A stretch of 64,000 nt of DNA. It comes from Bombyx mori (taxonomy: Eukaryota; Arthropoda; Insecta; Lepidoptera; Bombycidae). The position numbers and the translations under genes are program-made. This document shows positions 12,636 to 23,964 of the stretch, one piece after another. Numbering within the stretch: the first letter of the stretch is position 1; each line of letters opens with the position of its first letter. The notes below the pieces were generated by a model. The model made no database searches. It saw only the letters and a list, made by a program, of their open reading frames with translations, and was not told the origin of the DNA. Where the stretch lies: positions 9,637,501 through 9,701,500 of the forward strand of contig NC_085120.1 in assembly GCF_030269925.1 (NCBI RefSeq), given 5' to 3'.

Positions 12636-12815
12636 CTCCGAGACGCAGATCGCAAGCAACCAACGGATCGGAACGTCCGCACTACCGAATTGTAAGCACG
12701 ATGTATTCACGGTCACTACACTGTCGAGCACAACTGTGAGTTCAGAGACGCAGCTCGCAAGCGGGCCACGGATCGGAAAGCACGTCCGCGCACGACCGAG
12801 TCGTGAGCGAGAATG
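12636..12815 (-). repeat. Paired repeats in the LINE copy 1 5' leader
   Basis: Two related segments, about 12630-12700 and 12740-12812, share GACGCAG.TCGCAAGC, then CACGGATCGGAA or the like, then CCGAGTCGTGAGC or its degenerate form. They lie at the extreme 5' end of the element. Repeated 5' monomers are known as promoters in some LINEs; that role here is inference. Confidence 0.5.
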
Positions 12816-12889
12816 ACAAATTGTACGCAGCCATTTTAAATTATATAGATGTTTGTAGTAAGGGGTCATCGAAGTTTGAAGTAAAATCT

Positions 12890-12992
12890 CATAGACACAG
12901 CCCACTGAGTTTCTCGCCGGATTTGCTCAGTGGGTCGCGATTCCGATCCGTTAGTAGATTTAGCAAAGCACTGCTCTTGCTAGGACCAGTGT
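12890..12992 (+). mobile_element. LINE tail interrupted by the gypsy element
   Basis: CACAGCCCACTGAGTTTCTC to GGACCAGTGT; continues at 20896. Confidence 0.8.
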
Positions 12993-13926
12993 AAAGGGCT
13001 TAGGTCAGCAGGAATTCAATAATGCGTCACTTTACACAAACAGCTTGTATTTATTTCCACTTTGCACTTACAGAGTAATTTACAGTGATCGTGCTTACAC
13101 TTTCAACTCTCTGTCGAGAATGAATGCTACCTCGGTGTGCTTGAATATATATATATTTTTTTTTTTTTGGAGTTTACTCCTTTAGAATCGATTTACATAT
13201 ATAGGCCCGGGGTATGAAAATTATGGGGACCAAAATCGTACTAGCATGTCACACGAAATGCGTTATGCGCCTGATTGGCTCCTGATTGCGTGATGCGTGC
13301 GCGCGCCAATCAGGAGCCAACGCGCGGCCGCGTTATCGCAGGTGACGCCGGGCTGCTGCGCCGGCAGTCCGCCACAAAGCCTCGTAGTGATCGCGCGTTT
13401 CTCTCATTATTGTATTTTCATATATTTGTTAGTCGTTTGTTTTGTGTCTCGTTAATTTGTTAATAATCTGTAGTGTATCGTGTTGTCGTAATATAGAACT
13501 ATTTCTCGTATTGTTTCGTTTATTTCGTTTAATTTTTTATATCCAGTAAACTCCAGTCGTGCGTCGGAGCGGACACACACCCTTTTTTTTTTTTTTTTAT
13601 TGCTTAGATGAGTGATTGTCTGATCGCCCCACCACAACGGAATGGTGGTGCGATCGACGTCACTAGACGAGTGAAGTCAACCGAGTCAATTGAACAATTA
13701 TTTAAAATTATTATTAAGTTAAAATAAATTCAGTTAATTATATCTGAGATACTATTATCTATTTCCAGAAGTAATTAACATCTTTATCGAGATTTAATAG
13801 AATACGATCAACATCATCGGATATGCGTAGCAACTAAGCCTACACGACAGCAGACTTTATTATAATTTATGTGATATTTATGCGATATCTTCGGAACTTG
13901 TATTATGTACTTATAAATACCTAACA
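12993..13926 (-). repeat. 3' LTR of the gypsy-like element, with insertion
   Basis: Direct repeat of 20414-20895, interrupted at about 13156-13614. LTR sequence resumes at ATTGTCTGATCGCCCC. Confidence 0.87.
13156..13614. mobile_element. Unidentified about 459-bp insertion inside the 3' LTR
   Basis: Absent from the sister LTR. It starts with poly-T and GGAGTTTACTCC, has a second AGTAAACTCC near 13545, and holds a GC-rich inverted repeat (TTGGCTCCTGATTG at about 13276, CAATCAGGAGCCAA at about 13308). It ends with poly-T plus ATTGCTTAGATGAGTG, the tail of a Bm1 SINE. Two poly-T tracts suggest two retroposed pieces read from the minus strand. No coding frame was supported. Confidence 0.6.
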
Positions 13927-14169
13927 GCTCGGCCATCCTACTATAAGCGAGTCCCGTCGCTTTTTTGTTTTACTAAGTGAGACTTAAATAATAAAAATCC
14001 TCTTACAATTAATTTCAACAATAGTATTTGTTTCATAATGTTAACAAAAAATGTGTATTTTATATAAATAATTACCTTAAAACACGCAGTATCAAATCAT
14101 GTATAATATTAGTTTTACTTACAAGTTCAGAATTATTAGCTTAGACTGAGTGAAAACACATCTATGATA
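13927..14169 (-). other. Gypsy 3' non-coding region
   Basis: AT-rich stretch between the integrase C-terminus and the 3' LTR, with no env-like frame. A clear polypurine tract was not seen; the bases next to the LTR read AGGATGGCCGAGC on the minus strand. Confidence 0.5.
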
Positions 14170-15311
14170 TTAATTTTCTGTTTCGCGTTCCTCGTCTATC
14201 TCGGAATCGTTTTTATCGGAACAGTCTGATTCAAAATTTCTTTCAAAATTCATCCACGGTTGTATTTTATCAATGGCTACGATAGCTTCGTATCGTCGGC
14301 CGTGCTTACGAGTCAGAGGTGTGTCTTCAATTAAAAACCTATCATTGTTGAGCATGTTTACTACACGATAAGGACCTTGATATTTTACAACCAATTTCTG
14401 TGATTTACCATCGTGAGGCATTTGCCTTGCCACTCGTACTAGGTCTCCCTCTTTATATTGGGTTGGTCTTTTCCTATGTTTGTTATAATTGTCTGCGTCT
14501 CTTACTTGTTGTTTTTTTATTTTCTCTCCTGCTTCCTGTCTCACCTCATCCAACTCGTCTACCGGAATCCTATTAAGTGTTTCATTAATGACTTCGCTCA
14601 ACTTACCTTCTGTCCTGCTGATAATGTTGAAACCGAATAGTAATTCGGAGGGACTTTTTTGTGTTGTCTTGTGTTTTGTAGTGTTGATTCCAACTTGTAT
14701 GTCTAAAATGTGTTCATCCCAGGACCTATCGTCACTACCGTGATTAGACGTAGACAGCGCATCTAAAATTGTCCTATTGAATCGTTCAACTTGTCCGTTG
14801 GACCTGTCTTGCTCTTGACGAAGGGTCCGAGGTGATCCACATGAACGGTGTGGAAGGGTATAGTTACCTTTTCAATAGGATGTAACTCGCCTTCATGCTT
14901 TCCACCTGGAGCTTTATGGTGCGCACATTCTAGACATGATGTGACGTACTTTTTTACAAATCTGCGCATTTTTGGAAACCAATAATGATCTCTTATGCGT
15001 TGAAGGGTTTTTTCGAATCCCCAATGACCAAGGTCATCATGATTCATTTTTGGAACCTGCCACCTTACACCTTGAGGTACCAGCCATTTCATCTCTTCTC
15101 CTACGATACGATAAACTTTATCGTTTTTGAGTTTATAATTTTTGTGTATGTCTATGGCTTCCGTAACGACCGGGTCCGCTAAGCTTTGTTTAATCCTCCT
15201 TACCTCTTCATCAGCAGCTTGCACAGTCGCAATCCAATCATGGTCATGAATCGGTGCCTGTACTTGTTCTTTTACAGGCAAGACATCCAAAATGTGCGCT
15301 CCACCTTCGTC

Positions 15312-15783
15312 ATTACATTTGACTCCATACAGAGGAGGGCCGTTCGGATTGTCGATAATCCCGGTCTCACGGATCGTTTGGAACCTCTGGGTCTGCGGAG
15401 GGACTTCGGTTCCCTCTGTATTTTGTACCGTATGTTCCATGGGGAGTGCTCTGAGGAATTGTTCGAGATGATACCGGCATCTCGTTTTTACCATCGCACC
15501 GCCCGCCACCGGAGTAGAGTTCATCCATACTACCTGGAGCCACTGCGGTCATCCACAGTGCGTTTCCAGAGGTCTTTTTTGCCACGTACCATCCGGCTAT
15601 GGAATGAGCTCCCCTCCACGGTGTTTCCCGAGCGCTATGACATGTCCTTCTTCAAACGAGGCTTGTGGAGAGTATTAAGCGGTAGGCAGCGGCTTGGCTC
15701 TGCCCCTGGCATTGCTGAAGTCCATGGGCGACGGTAACCACTCACCATCAGGTGGGCCGTATGCTCGTCTGTCTACAAGGGCA

Positions 15784-15815
<32 letters not shown>
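15312..15815 (+). mobile_element. 5'-truncated LINE fragment inserted in gypsy pol
   Basis: Plus-strand C-terminal end of a different LINE reverse transcriptase (QRRAVRIVDNPGLTDRLE, RLWNELPSTVFPERYDM). It is followed by a short 3' UTR, GCAATAAAA and about 30 A. It separates RNase H from integrase of the host element, so it came later. The same LINE tail recurs at 26.87-26.98 kb and, much decayed, at 52.1-52.5 and 63.5-63.75 kb. Confidence 0.85.
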
Positions 15816-15818
<3 letters not shown>

Positions 15819-18800
15819 ACAGTATTCCTGCTGAGTGGGTCTACATGGGCCATCCGTGCGCCAGGACGGTACTCTATCGTGCAGTCGTATTCCTGTAGTT
15901 GAACCCACCAGCGTGATATACGAGGTATCAAATCTCTCTTGACTAACGTAGACCTAAGTGCATTGCAGTCAGTCAAAATCTTAAATGGTATACCTAAAAG
16001 ATATACCCTGAATCGATTCAAAGATGCGATCACCGCGAGGGTTTCTAATTCATATGAATGCATCTTACGTTCGTCACTTGTGGTTTTCCGGCTAAAATAC
16101 GAGACTGGCTGCATCACTCCATTTGAGTTTCGCTGAAGAAGAATACCTGCAAGACCTTCTTTGCAAGCGTCGGTATGCAGTTCTATTTCCGCCCTAGGGT
16201 CATACAGAGCAAGTATGGGTCTGCTTGTAAGTAACTCCTTTATCCTTTCGAATGCTTGTTCTTGCTCCTCGTTCCAGGTCCATCCCGCATCCTTTTTTAA
16301 TAAGTCTGTTAGGGGAGCAGTGATGATGGCGTATCCCTGTATAAATCGTCTAAAGAAACCGGACAGTCCAAGAAATTGGCGTACCTCGTGTTGATTCGTG
16401 GGTCGTGGAAACTTGGAGACTGCTTCACCTTTTCGACTCCCAGGTCGAATACCACCAGCGCTGACTTCAAATCCGAGGAAGTCTACAGTGTCGAGGAAGA
16501 AATGGCACTTAACTTTAAAGTCAACCCACCTTCTTTCAGTAGTTGTAGTACTTCCTCTAATCTCAGCAACCCTTCCTCGAAGTCTTTTGACGGGATTAGG
16601 ATATCATCCATGTATACAATGGCATATTTAATTTTAGCTTCCTTCAATATTTTGTTTATCGTCCTTTGAAATACTGAAGGTGCATTAACGAGACCGAAAG
16701 GCATGCGGTTAAACTCAAACTGACCATCAGGTGTTACGAAAGCCGTCTTGGGTCGAGACTCTTCCGATATGGGGATCTGATAGTAGCCAGATGCCGAATC
16801 CAAAGAAGTAAATAAAGTGTTACCCGCCAGCAAGTCCAGCTGATCTTCCACTCGTGGCATCGGGTAATGATCCTTTTTAGTTTTTCTGTTCAGAGCTCTG
16901 TAGTCGACACTAATCGTTTATCACCTGTTTTCTTCTGCACCATCATGATAGGACTCGCATAGGGTGATGACGACTCCTTTATTATATTGCTGTCTAACAT
17001 TTCCTGGATCATGCTACTCACCAACAGTCTTTCGGCGTACGACATACGGTACGGGCGATACACAATAGGTTCGTCATCTATTAATTCTATGGTCATCTCA
17101 GTAATCGTTGTAAACCCTAAATCATGCAAGCTATTTGAGAAACGGTCACCATACCTTTCCAGCACACCCTTTAGTTGTTGCCGCTGATTCGTATCTAATT
17201 TCGGGTTACAATTTACGGAAATGTTCATTACAGAATCGTCAAATACGACGCTAAAGGAGTTTTTTTCTTGCTTTCGTTCCAAGGATCGCGTGAGCAGTGT
17301 ACCCTTAGTAATACTCAATGGTTTTAACGCAACATTATAAATCAGAATTGCACCATGACCGTTCTTGATGTTGTAGCAGCCAGGAAGTAAATAATACTCG
17401 GCGCCTTCGGGGCCGTGAAGCGTACCTTTAACATCCACCTCACAGTTTATCAACTGTGCGTCTGTAAAGACTTGTACTGCCTGTGTTGCGGAACAGGGAA
17501 TTTTATAGTCTTGTGAGGCTACTAGGTTTATTTTATTTGGAGGCATTCTATGAATATTGATAGAATCCGGAGTTTTAATAATAAGAATGTCTGGTTTCTC
17601 CGTAAACGAGTGCCCGAGGAGAACGGGATGTACCAACACATAATCATCCACGACGTATAAATTAATTGTTTCTGCTACACCTTGAACCTCTACAGTGGCA
17701 ATGACTATTCCTAATGGTTTTACCATGCTGGCTCCTATACCTCTAGGCGTCGGTAAATTATCTCGATTAATCATTGTTAAACCTAAAGATCTTGCGTCAC
17801 TTGCTCTTATAAGTGAACATTGGCTGCCCAGATCCACATGGCACGTAATCACAGACCCGTTCACCTTAATATCCATGACATACTTATTTATTCCGGTATT
17901 TTCGCACGTTACCTCCGATACCTGTTTATGCTTTGGATCATTAGCTGATGTTAAATCTTTACCGGTTTCAATTGAAAACCTTCCCGTATTTTTGTAGCAG
18001 TTAGATGTGAGATGACCGACTTTATTACATGTAGTACATTTGGCAAAGGGCTTTTCACACTTAGTACTACGGTGACATATCTCGTTGCAATTGTGGCATT
18101 TCACAGATTCCACTGTTTTTCCACATCTGAAACTAGGATGACCAATTTCGTTGCAACTAAAGCACCTAATTGCAGGGTTATTTGTTCTCGAAGAATCCGC
18201 TCGATTGGTATTGATTCCGAACCTACCTCTGCGTATGATATCTTGATTATCTCTGCTCTGTCCTATTTTAACAGTTTTGAAATATTTAAGTACCTGTTTG
18301 GGGTCACGGAATTGAGCTGCTTGAGCTCCAACTTTTACTGCGCGATCTTCTACCCCATACAGAAGACAATCTACGGCTTGTTTACCAGATATGTTACACC
18401 TATTTAGTAAATTAATCTTCGCGTAGTAATAATGCTCCAGCGATTCACCATATTTAACTTTCTTGGCCAACATTTCAGTTAAAAGCTCAGCGTAATCCTC
18501 CCTACACGGAAAAGATTCTAATAGTTTCTTCTTCCATTCAGGCCACGTATGCAATACCGAAGTGAGACCCTGGTACCATGTTTTCGCGACCCCGCATAAT
18601 TTTGGCATAGAGTAGTGTATAATTTCTCTTTCTTCCCACCCGTAAATCTCGGCACATTCTTCTACTTTGGTGATCCATGTTATAATAGTTTGGTCTTTGG
18701 ATAAAGGGTCAAACTCCGGCACCACATTCGCGTTAAATGCTAGCTTAGGTTTGTCTGAGCTTTTAACCTTTTCTAAAATAGATAAAAACCTATCCATAAG

Positions 18801-19179
18801 CTTAATATCGCGATTAGTATCTCTACTTTTAGACAATTTAGATCTTTTAGGAGATGGTGTCGTACCTCTAGATGCAGAAGAACTGCAAGTATTCCGCCTC
18901 CTCCTGCTTGGCTGACTAGACTCGTCTCTAGTCCGCGATTGTCTGCTTCTAATGAGTGGCCGAGATAGTGACTCTTCCGCATCACTTGATATCGACCGAC
19001 GTCGTGACTGTGGTTTAGCTCGCGACACCCCTTTCTTGAAATATTGCCGTTTACGTACATTGAGTGAAGTTCCATGATCCTCATCGGTTGTGTTCCTTTC
19101 TTGGTACGTGTTCTCACTTATTTTTCGATATCGTAACCTCAACCCACCACCTTGGGATTTCTTTTTTTTACATAACCCC

Positions 19180-19661
19180 TCATCCTGGGTTATGTATTTT
19201 GAAATCAACCCCCCACCTAGGGTATCATTCATTACGCTCAACCCTCCACCTAGGGTATTTGAGCCTGACCTTTCACCATATTTTGAAATCGACCCTCCAC
19301 CTAGGGTGTCATTCATTACGCTCAACCCTCTACCTGGGGTGTTTGAGCCTGACCTTCCACCATATTTTGAAATCGACCCTCCACCTAGGGTGTCATTCAT
19401 TACGCTCAACCCTCTACCTGGGGTATTTGAGCCTGACCTTCCACCATATTTTGAAATCGACCCTCCACCTAGGGTGTCATTCATTCCGCTCAACCCTCCA
19501 CCTAGGGTATCCTCACTAGAGCCTGACCCTCCACCTAGGGTATCCTCACTAGAGCCTGACCCTCCACCTAGGGTATCCTCACTAGAGCCTGACCCTCCAC
19601 CTAGGGTATCCTCACTAGAGCCTGACCCTCCACCTAGGGTATTTCCATCGTCTCTTTCCAT
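19180..19661 (-). repeat. Coding minisatellite in the gag N-terminus
   Basis: Two nested arrays. One has five units of 33 bp encoding DTLGGGSGSSE (19661 to about 19500). The other has about three and a half units of 84 bp encoding variants of DTLGGGSISKYGGRSGSNT plus a GRGLSVMN linker. Unit length is a multiple of three throughout and the frame is kept. Confidence 0.9.
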
Positions 19662-19689
19662 CTCTCCTGAAACTTTCAGTTACCACTAT

Positions 19690-20413
19690 TAGAGCTGCGT
19701 CACCACTAGAGTTGTGTCAATTGTGATTTATTACCATTTCAATATTGAGACAGTATGAGTAAAAATAATGTAGCGGCCCACCCTTGCTTCGCATGATGAT
19801 TAAAGCGTGGCGTACCTAAATATAAAAACCTTCACAATTAATCACTGTATACTGGCGGAAACCACAATTGTTCAGTAGTTTTTACCATGAACAAAAAACC
19901 TTGTTTTATAATATGTAATAACAGTGTAAGTATCAATGGCCAATGTATATAATGGTAGACTACCGACTCCTGCTTTTATTGCGTGAAAATAAATTAACTA
20001 TCCGTCCCCCATCAAAATCAAATGCATAAAAAAATTTAATTTTATAACATTTTTATGGTAAATTTTACCTTTAGATCGTTTTTATTCATACTCCGCAAAA
20101 TGGGAGAGAAAAAATTTAATAAATTAACAGTAATCAGTAATAATTTTCTCCTAAAACTAGGAGCCCATAATCAAATAAAACATGGAATCTACATCAAACT
20201 ATGGTAGCATGGTAATAATCCACTCCTTCAATTTGGTCAGGATACTAAATTGCCTTATTTAATGTACACGATAATTAAAGGAAGAGAAGAAAAAAAAAAA
20301 TCACATAACATTATAACAAAAAGTTCAAATAGTATTTCGTTACTTACGTTTTTCCGGGTTTGTAGGCGTGACAAGAAAATAAGAGATTTTCTTGCTGATC
20401 CCACTTCTGACCT
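19690..20413 (-). other. Gypsy leader region
   Basis: Non-coding sequence between the 5' LTR and the gag ATG. AT-rich; no motif found beyond the possible primer site next to the LTR. Confidence 0.6.
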
Positions 20414-20895
20414 AAAGGGCTTAGGTCAGCAGGAATTCAATAATGCGTCACTTTACACGAACAGCTTGTATTTATTTCCACTTTGCACTTACAGAGTAAT
20501 TTACAGTGATCGTGCTTACACTTTCAACTCTCTGTCGAGAATGAACGCTACCTCGGTGTGCTTGAATATATATTGTCTGATCGCCCCACCACAACGGAAT
20601 GGTGGTGCGATCGACGTCACTAGACGAGTGAAGTCAACCGAGTCAATTGAACAATTATTTAAAATTATTATTAAGTTAAAATAAATTCAGTTAATTATAT
20701 CTGAGATACTATTATCTATTTCCAGAAGTAATTAGATTAGTTTTAAACATCTTTATCGAGATTTAATAGAATACGATCAACATCATCGGATATGCGTAGC
20801 AACTAAGCCTACACGACAGCAGACTTTATTATAATTTATGTGATATTTATGTGATATCTTCGGAACTTGTATTATGTACTTATAAATACCTAACA
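20414..20895 (-). repeat. 5' LTR of the gypsy-like element
   Basis: 482 bp. On the minus strand it begins TGTTAGGTATTTATAAGTAC and ends CCTAAGCCCTTT. It matches the LTR at 12993-13926 nearly perfectly outside the insertion in that copy. Small differences (for example a 10-bp TAGATTAGTT stretch present only here, near 20732-20745) show some age. Confidence 0.88.
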
Positions 20896-21289
20896 AGTGT
20901 TAGCAAATCCTTTCAGTTTGACCCGATGAGTTCAATTAATAGTCCGTGAGTAACTAGCCTTTTGAGTTATCAGAGCTTAAGTAGAAAAAAAAGAAGTAAA
21001 ATCAAACTGTTATTGTCATTAAATTTATTGAAGCATTTGAAGTGAAGAGCCGTCATCGGGTTAGGGGTAAATCTAGTCTTCATCGAGGTAGGTAGTCGTG
21101 TGGGTCCTGCTTATGTCTGCCACAAAGTCGCGTATCGTTTTTGAAGGTGAGAATCGTTACAGTTGATGTCTCAAAGCAGGCAGTTCACATCGTAGTGTCC
21201 TCCTCCCGATCCACTTACAGTGCTTTTAGGTACCTCAAATATCGGTCACTGTTCTGGTCGTACCCGTCGCTCCTGATGAAAGATTCGGT

Positions 21290-21492
21290 GAGTAAACTAA
21301 CCCATAAGCCCACTGAGTTTCTCACCGGATCTTCTCAGTGGGTCGCGTTTTCGATCCGGTGGTAGATTCTGCGAAGCACGGCTCTTGTTAGGGCCAGTGT
21401 TAGCAACACCTGGTTTGAGTCCGAGAGCTCACCTACACGCTAGGGTAACGCTGATATAGCCTCTCAAGGCTATCAGCATAGGTAGGAAAAAA
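21290..21492 (+). mobile_element. LINE tail (copy 1 family)
   Basis: CTTCTCAGTGGGTCGCGTTT through AGCATAGGTAGG and a poly-A tail. Confidence 0.75.
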
Positions 21493-22379
21493 AAATCGTT
21501 GTCTGTCTACAAGCTCTGCTAATCACTTAACACAAGATGGGCCGCGAGCTCATCTAAATCGATTTAGAGTATTGAAAATCGATATACACTTCACTGAGCA
21601 CGAGACGAGTAACCTCCCTTTGCCTTTATTTTTTCATTCATCTATATCTATACTAATATATAAATCTACAATGGTTTTTACGGATGTTCCGTTATAACTA
21701 CTGAACTATGCATCCGATTGACTTGAAACTTGGTATCCATGTAGAAAATGCATGTACTTAATGGATAGGCTAATATTTATATGAGTGTTGGACTACACCA
21801 GTTGCGGGGGCGTTAATGATGAGAATCTTTATGGGGGCGAGAAATAATAATTTAAATTTAAATGCCCAGCGTAGCGGACGGGTATAGCTAGTATTTTATA
21901 TATCGGTGACTACGTTAGAGTTTATATCCAAAAGGCAATAAACGTATTTTTTTTATTAAAGAAATACTAAAGACAATATTTTTGTGCTAGAACATTTTAG
22001 ACAGTTATATCTCTGTCAAATAATGTATCTACGTTGAAGTTTTTCTTTGCTGTCAGTTTAGATATTTGGATTAAGTAGCATGGAGATATTACCGTCTGTT
22101 TATATTTCGTATTGTTGGCTACTTCATTGATTATATTAAACACGAGGCATTCGAAATTAAACTAGTGAAGATGAACAAATTATTTGTGTTATGGCTTTGA
22201 AAGTTTATCATGTTTACGTATTATGGATTTGTTTGATGGTATTTCACGCATGTTATTATTGATTTTATTATAAATAAAAGTAGCTTTACTGCTCGCTGGT
22301 AATACTGAAAGGGATCTAGAAGCTACGTGTTATCATGTATTAAAAAAGGCTTTATTTAGCTACGTTGTTCGTGTTGCCA

Positions 22380-22905
22380 GAGTTTAAGCTAGTGCTAGGC
22401 GTCATGATAATCGTCTTATCGCTGCCACCGCTGACTACTCTCTGAATCCAGTGTGCTTAGTGCGAGTTTTTTAACGTTCTCGATAGGGTAAAAGTTAGCT
22501 CATATTTATATGGAATGGGATCGTTTGCGTACGTTTGCCGCTAGGGGCGCTGTTCCAACTGCATACAAAATTGGGTTAACTTTTACGCTAACGAGAAACT
22601 CACACTAAGCACACTGATCACGCAGGAGCCATTCACCATCGACGCCCTATACAACTCCTTACGGATCCATCAGATCCAATAGCTCCTGCATTAGACGTCT
22701 TCAGCTCTAACACTAGAAGCAGACTTTGGGATCTCGGTAACAGTACTCGTCGAACTCGGGAAAGAGCAGAAGGGGCCTAAGCGTCAGCTCGCTGAGTTTC
22801 TCGCCGGATCTTGTCAACGGGTCACGATTGCGATCCGGTAGTAGATTCATCGAAGTATTGCTGTTGTTAGCAATTGTCTCAGGTTGAGCCCGTGAGCTCA
22901 CATAC
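22380..22905 (+). mobile_element. LINE fragment (copy 2 family) split by a MITE
   Basis: End of RT and 3' UTR; 22451-22615 is the MITE. Confidence 0.75.
22451..22615. mobile_element. Small MITE with long inverted ends, copy B
   Basis: About 165 bp, ends AGTGTGCTTAGTG and CACTAAGCACACT. It splits a LINE tail: the flanks match contiguous sequence in LINE copy 2 (AATCC / GATCA around 28.2 kb), so the insertion borders are well defined. Confidence 0.85.
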
Positions 22906-23024
22906 CGGTCCGCGCGAAGTTGGAATACTTAGGCACCAAATGATTAGGTAGAGAAACAAATGAAGCTACACCGACAAAGTTTGGACACAATGAGGTTTTT
23001 AAAGGTCGTTTTTTTTTCTATTTG

Positions 23025-23215
23025 TTTTTTTTTCCTACCTAAGCTGATGGTCTAGAGAGACCACATCAGCGTAACCTTAACTAGTAGGTGAGCTCACGGG
23101 GTTCAAACCTAACGATGTTGCTAACACGAACTCTAGCAAAAGTCGGGCTTCGCAGAATCTACCACCGGATCGGAAACGCGACCCACTGAGAAGATCCGGC
23201 GAGAAACTCAGTGGG
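23025..23215 (-). mobile_element. LINE tail (copy 1 family)
   Basis: Poly-T, CCTACCTAAGCTGATGG through CTCAGTGGG. Confidence 0.75.
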
Positions 23216-23412
23216 ACTATTTGTACTTAATTTTCTGTTGTACCTATTGTTGTTCTATTGGTGTCATTAGTCCTCATAACACCGCCGATCCCCGTTTGCT
23301 TCTTTGGGGAGTTGAATATAGAACGAATGGAATTATCTTGTATCGGCTTTTGTTTTTTGTTTTAACGATGGCCGATGCTGTTTCAATTTAAAACTTTCGT
23401 TATTATTTCTAG

Positions 23413-23574
23413 TGTCCTTCGGCGTGCGCGGACGATGTTTTCGAGACGGAATTCCCCGAGGACCGCTGGGTCTTCAGGAACGCTAAGCAACAGGATCTGT
23501 TGAGCGCCGCCTGTTCAAACGTCCACCCCTCAAGCAAGGACTTCGTAAAGCGCTTTTATGCTATCCTACCATAG
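23413..23574 (+). CDS. Candidate terminal coding exon, gene unknown
   Basis: After a splice acceptor (TTATTTCTAG) one plus-strand frame stays open for 53 codons and ends in TAG. The other two frames close sooner. It contains CPSACADDVFETEFPEDRW and later DLLSAACSNVHPSSKDF. GC content is clearly higher than in the AT-rich flanks, as for other coding exons here. It starts in phase 0. A possible donor (TTC/GTAAAG) lies before the stop, so it may be internal. Its phase does not match the exon at 24353, so it is probably not spliced directly to that one. No family recognised. Confidence 0.4.
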   Translation, partial: CPSACADDVFETEFPEDRWVFRNAKQQDLLSAACSNVHPSSKDFVKRFYAILP

Positions 23575-23614
23575 TTAGTTACAGTAGAATTTACGAATTT
23601 CGTTCTTATTTTAC

Positions 23615-23755
23615 TGGTGGCAGGACCTCTTGTGAGTCCGCACGGCTAGATACCACCAGCGCATTTACGTTGTAGATGTCTATGGGCTTCAGTAACCACT
23701 TAACACCAGGTGGGCTGTCAGCTCGCGCACCCACATAAGCAACAAAAAAAAAAAC
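23615..23755 (+). mobile_element. Bm1-type SINE, internally deleted
   Basis: Start and end of the body are joined directly (ACCACCAGCG / CATTTACGTTG). Confidence 0.75.
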
Positions 23756-23964
23756 AAAAAGAAAGGCCTTAAATCAAACAGTAAGTTTTTCTGTATAGTT
23801 TATTATCGAGAGAGAAGCAGAGATGGTTTGTGTTAATTTTGCATGTGGATTTGTGCAAAATGGATTTTGCTTGAAAAATCAATTGAAATCAGGAGAGCTC
23901 AGTATGTATTTTCGGATTATTGTTTAGAAGATGAAGATGCCTAAATACATATCACTTTCAATTG

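Larger units (their letters stand above)
7534..12815 (-). mobile_element. Nearly full-length jockey-like non-LTR retrotransposon (LINE), copy 1
   Basis: The 5.28-kb element lies on the minus strand and is flanked by the perfect 11-bp duplication ACAAATTGTAC at 7523-7533 and 12816-12826. Its 3' end, at the left, is poly(A), seen as poly-T on the plus strand. Order on the minus strand: a 5' leader of about 560 bp with internal repeats, ORF1 (gag-like), ORF2 (endonuclease plus reverse transcriptase) and a short 3' UTR. That UTR matches many truncated LINE tails elsewhere in the window. Intact ends and ORF1 suggest a recent insertion. Confidence 0.9.
14170..19661 (-). pseudogene. gag-pro-pol of the gypsy-like element, frameshifted and partly deleted
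   Basis: Gag starts at 19661 with 11-residue and 28-residue repeats. Further on are three CCHC knuckles (CFSCNEIGHPSFRC, CHNCNEICHRSTKC, CTTCNKVGHLTSNC) and a protease site with DLGS in CHVDLGSQCSLIR. Frameshifts fall near 16.91 kb, just before the RT core, and near 16.50 kb. RT motifs include MPFGLVNAPSVFQ and the catalytic YMDDI. RNase H (about 16.1-15.83 kb) ends near AHVDPLSRN, where a LINE fragment interrupts. The integrase zinc finger (HDDLGHWG...CLECAHH) continues to HVDHLGPFVKSKTG. It is then joined out of frame to the region after the catalytic Glu, so the catalytic core is largely missing. The C-terminal integrase part is 14601-14170. Confidence 0.85.
12993..20895 (-). mobile_element. 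Gypsy-like LTR retrotransposon, defective
   Basis: The element lies on the minus strand between two LTRs and is flanked by AGTGT at 12988-12992 and 20896-20900. Internal order on the minus strand: leader, gag with N-terminal repeats and zinc knuckles, protease, reverse transcriptase, RNase H, integrase. This order and the RT motifs place it in the gypsy/Metaviridae group. No env-like frame lies between integrase and the 3' LTR. It inserted into an older jockey-type LINE tail: removing the element and one AGTGT rejoins the tail. Just inside the 5' LTR the minus strand reads AGGTCAGAAGTGGGATCAGC, a possible primer binding site. Confidence 0.88.

Noticed and set aside
14170..19661. Intact endogenous retrovirus
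   Set aside because: Frameshifts, lost integrase core and no env-like frame.
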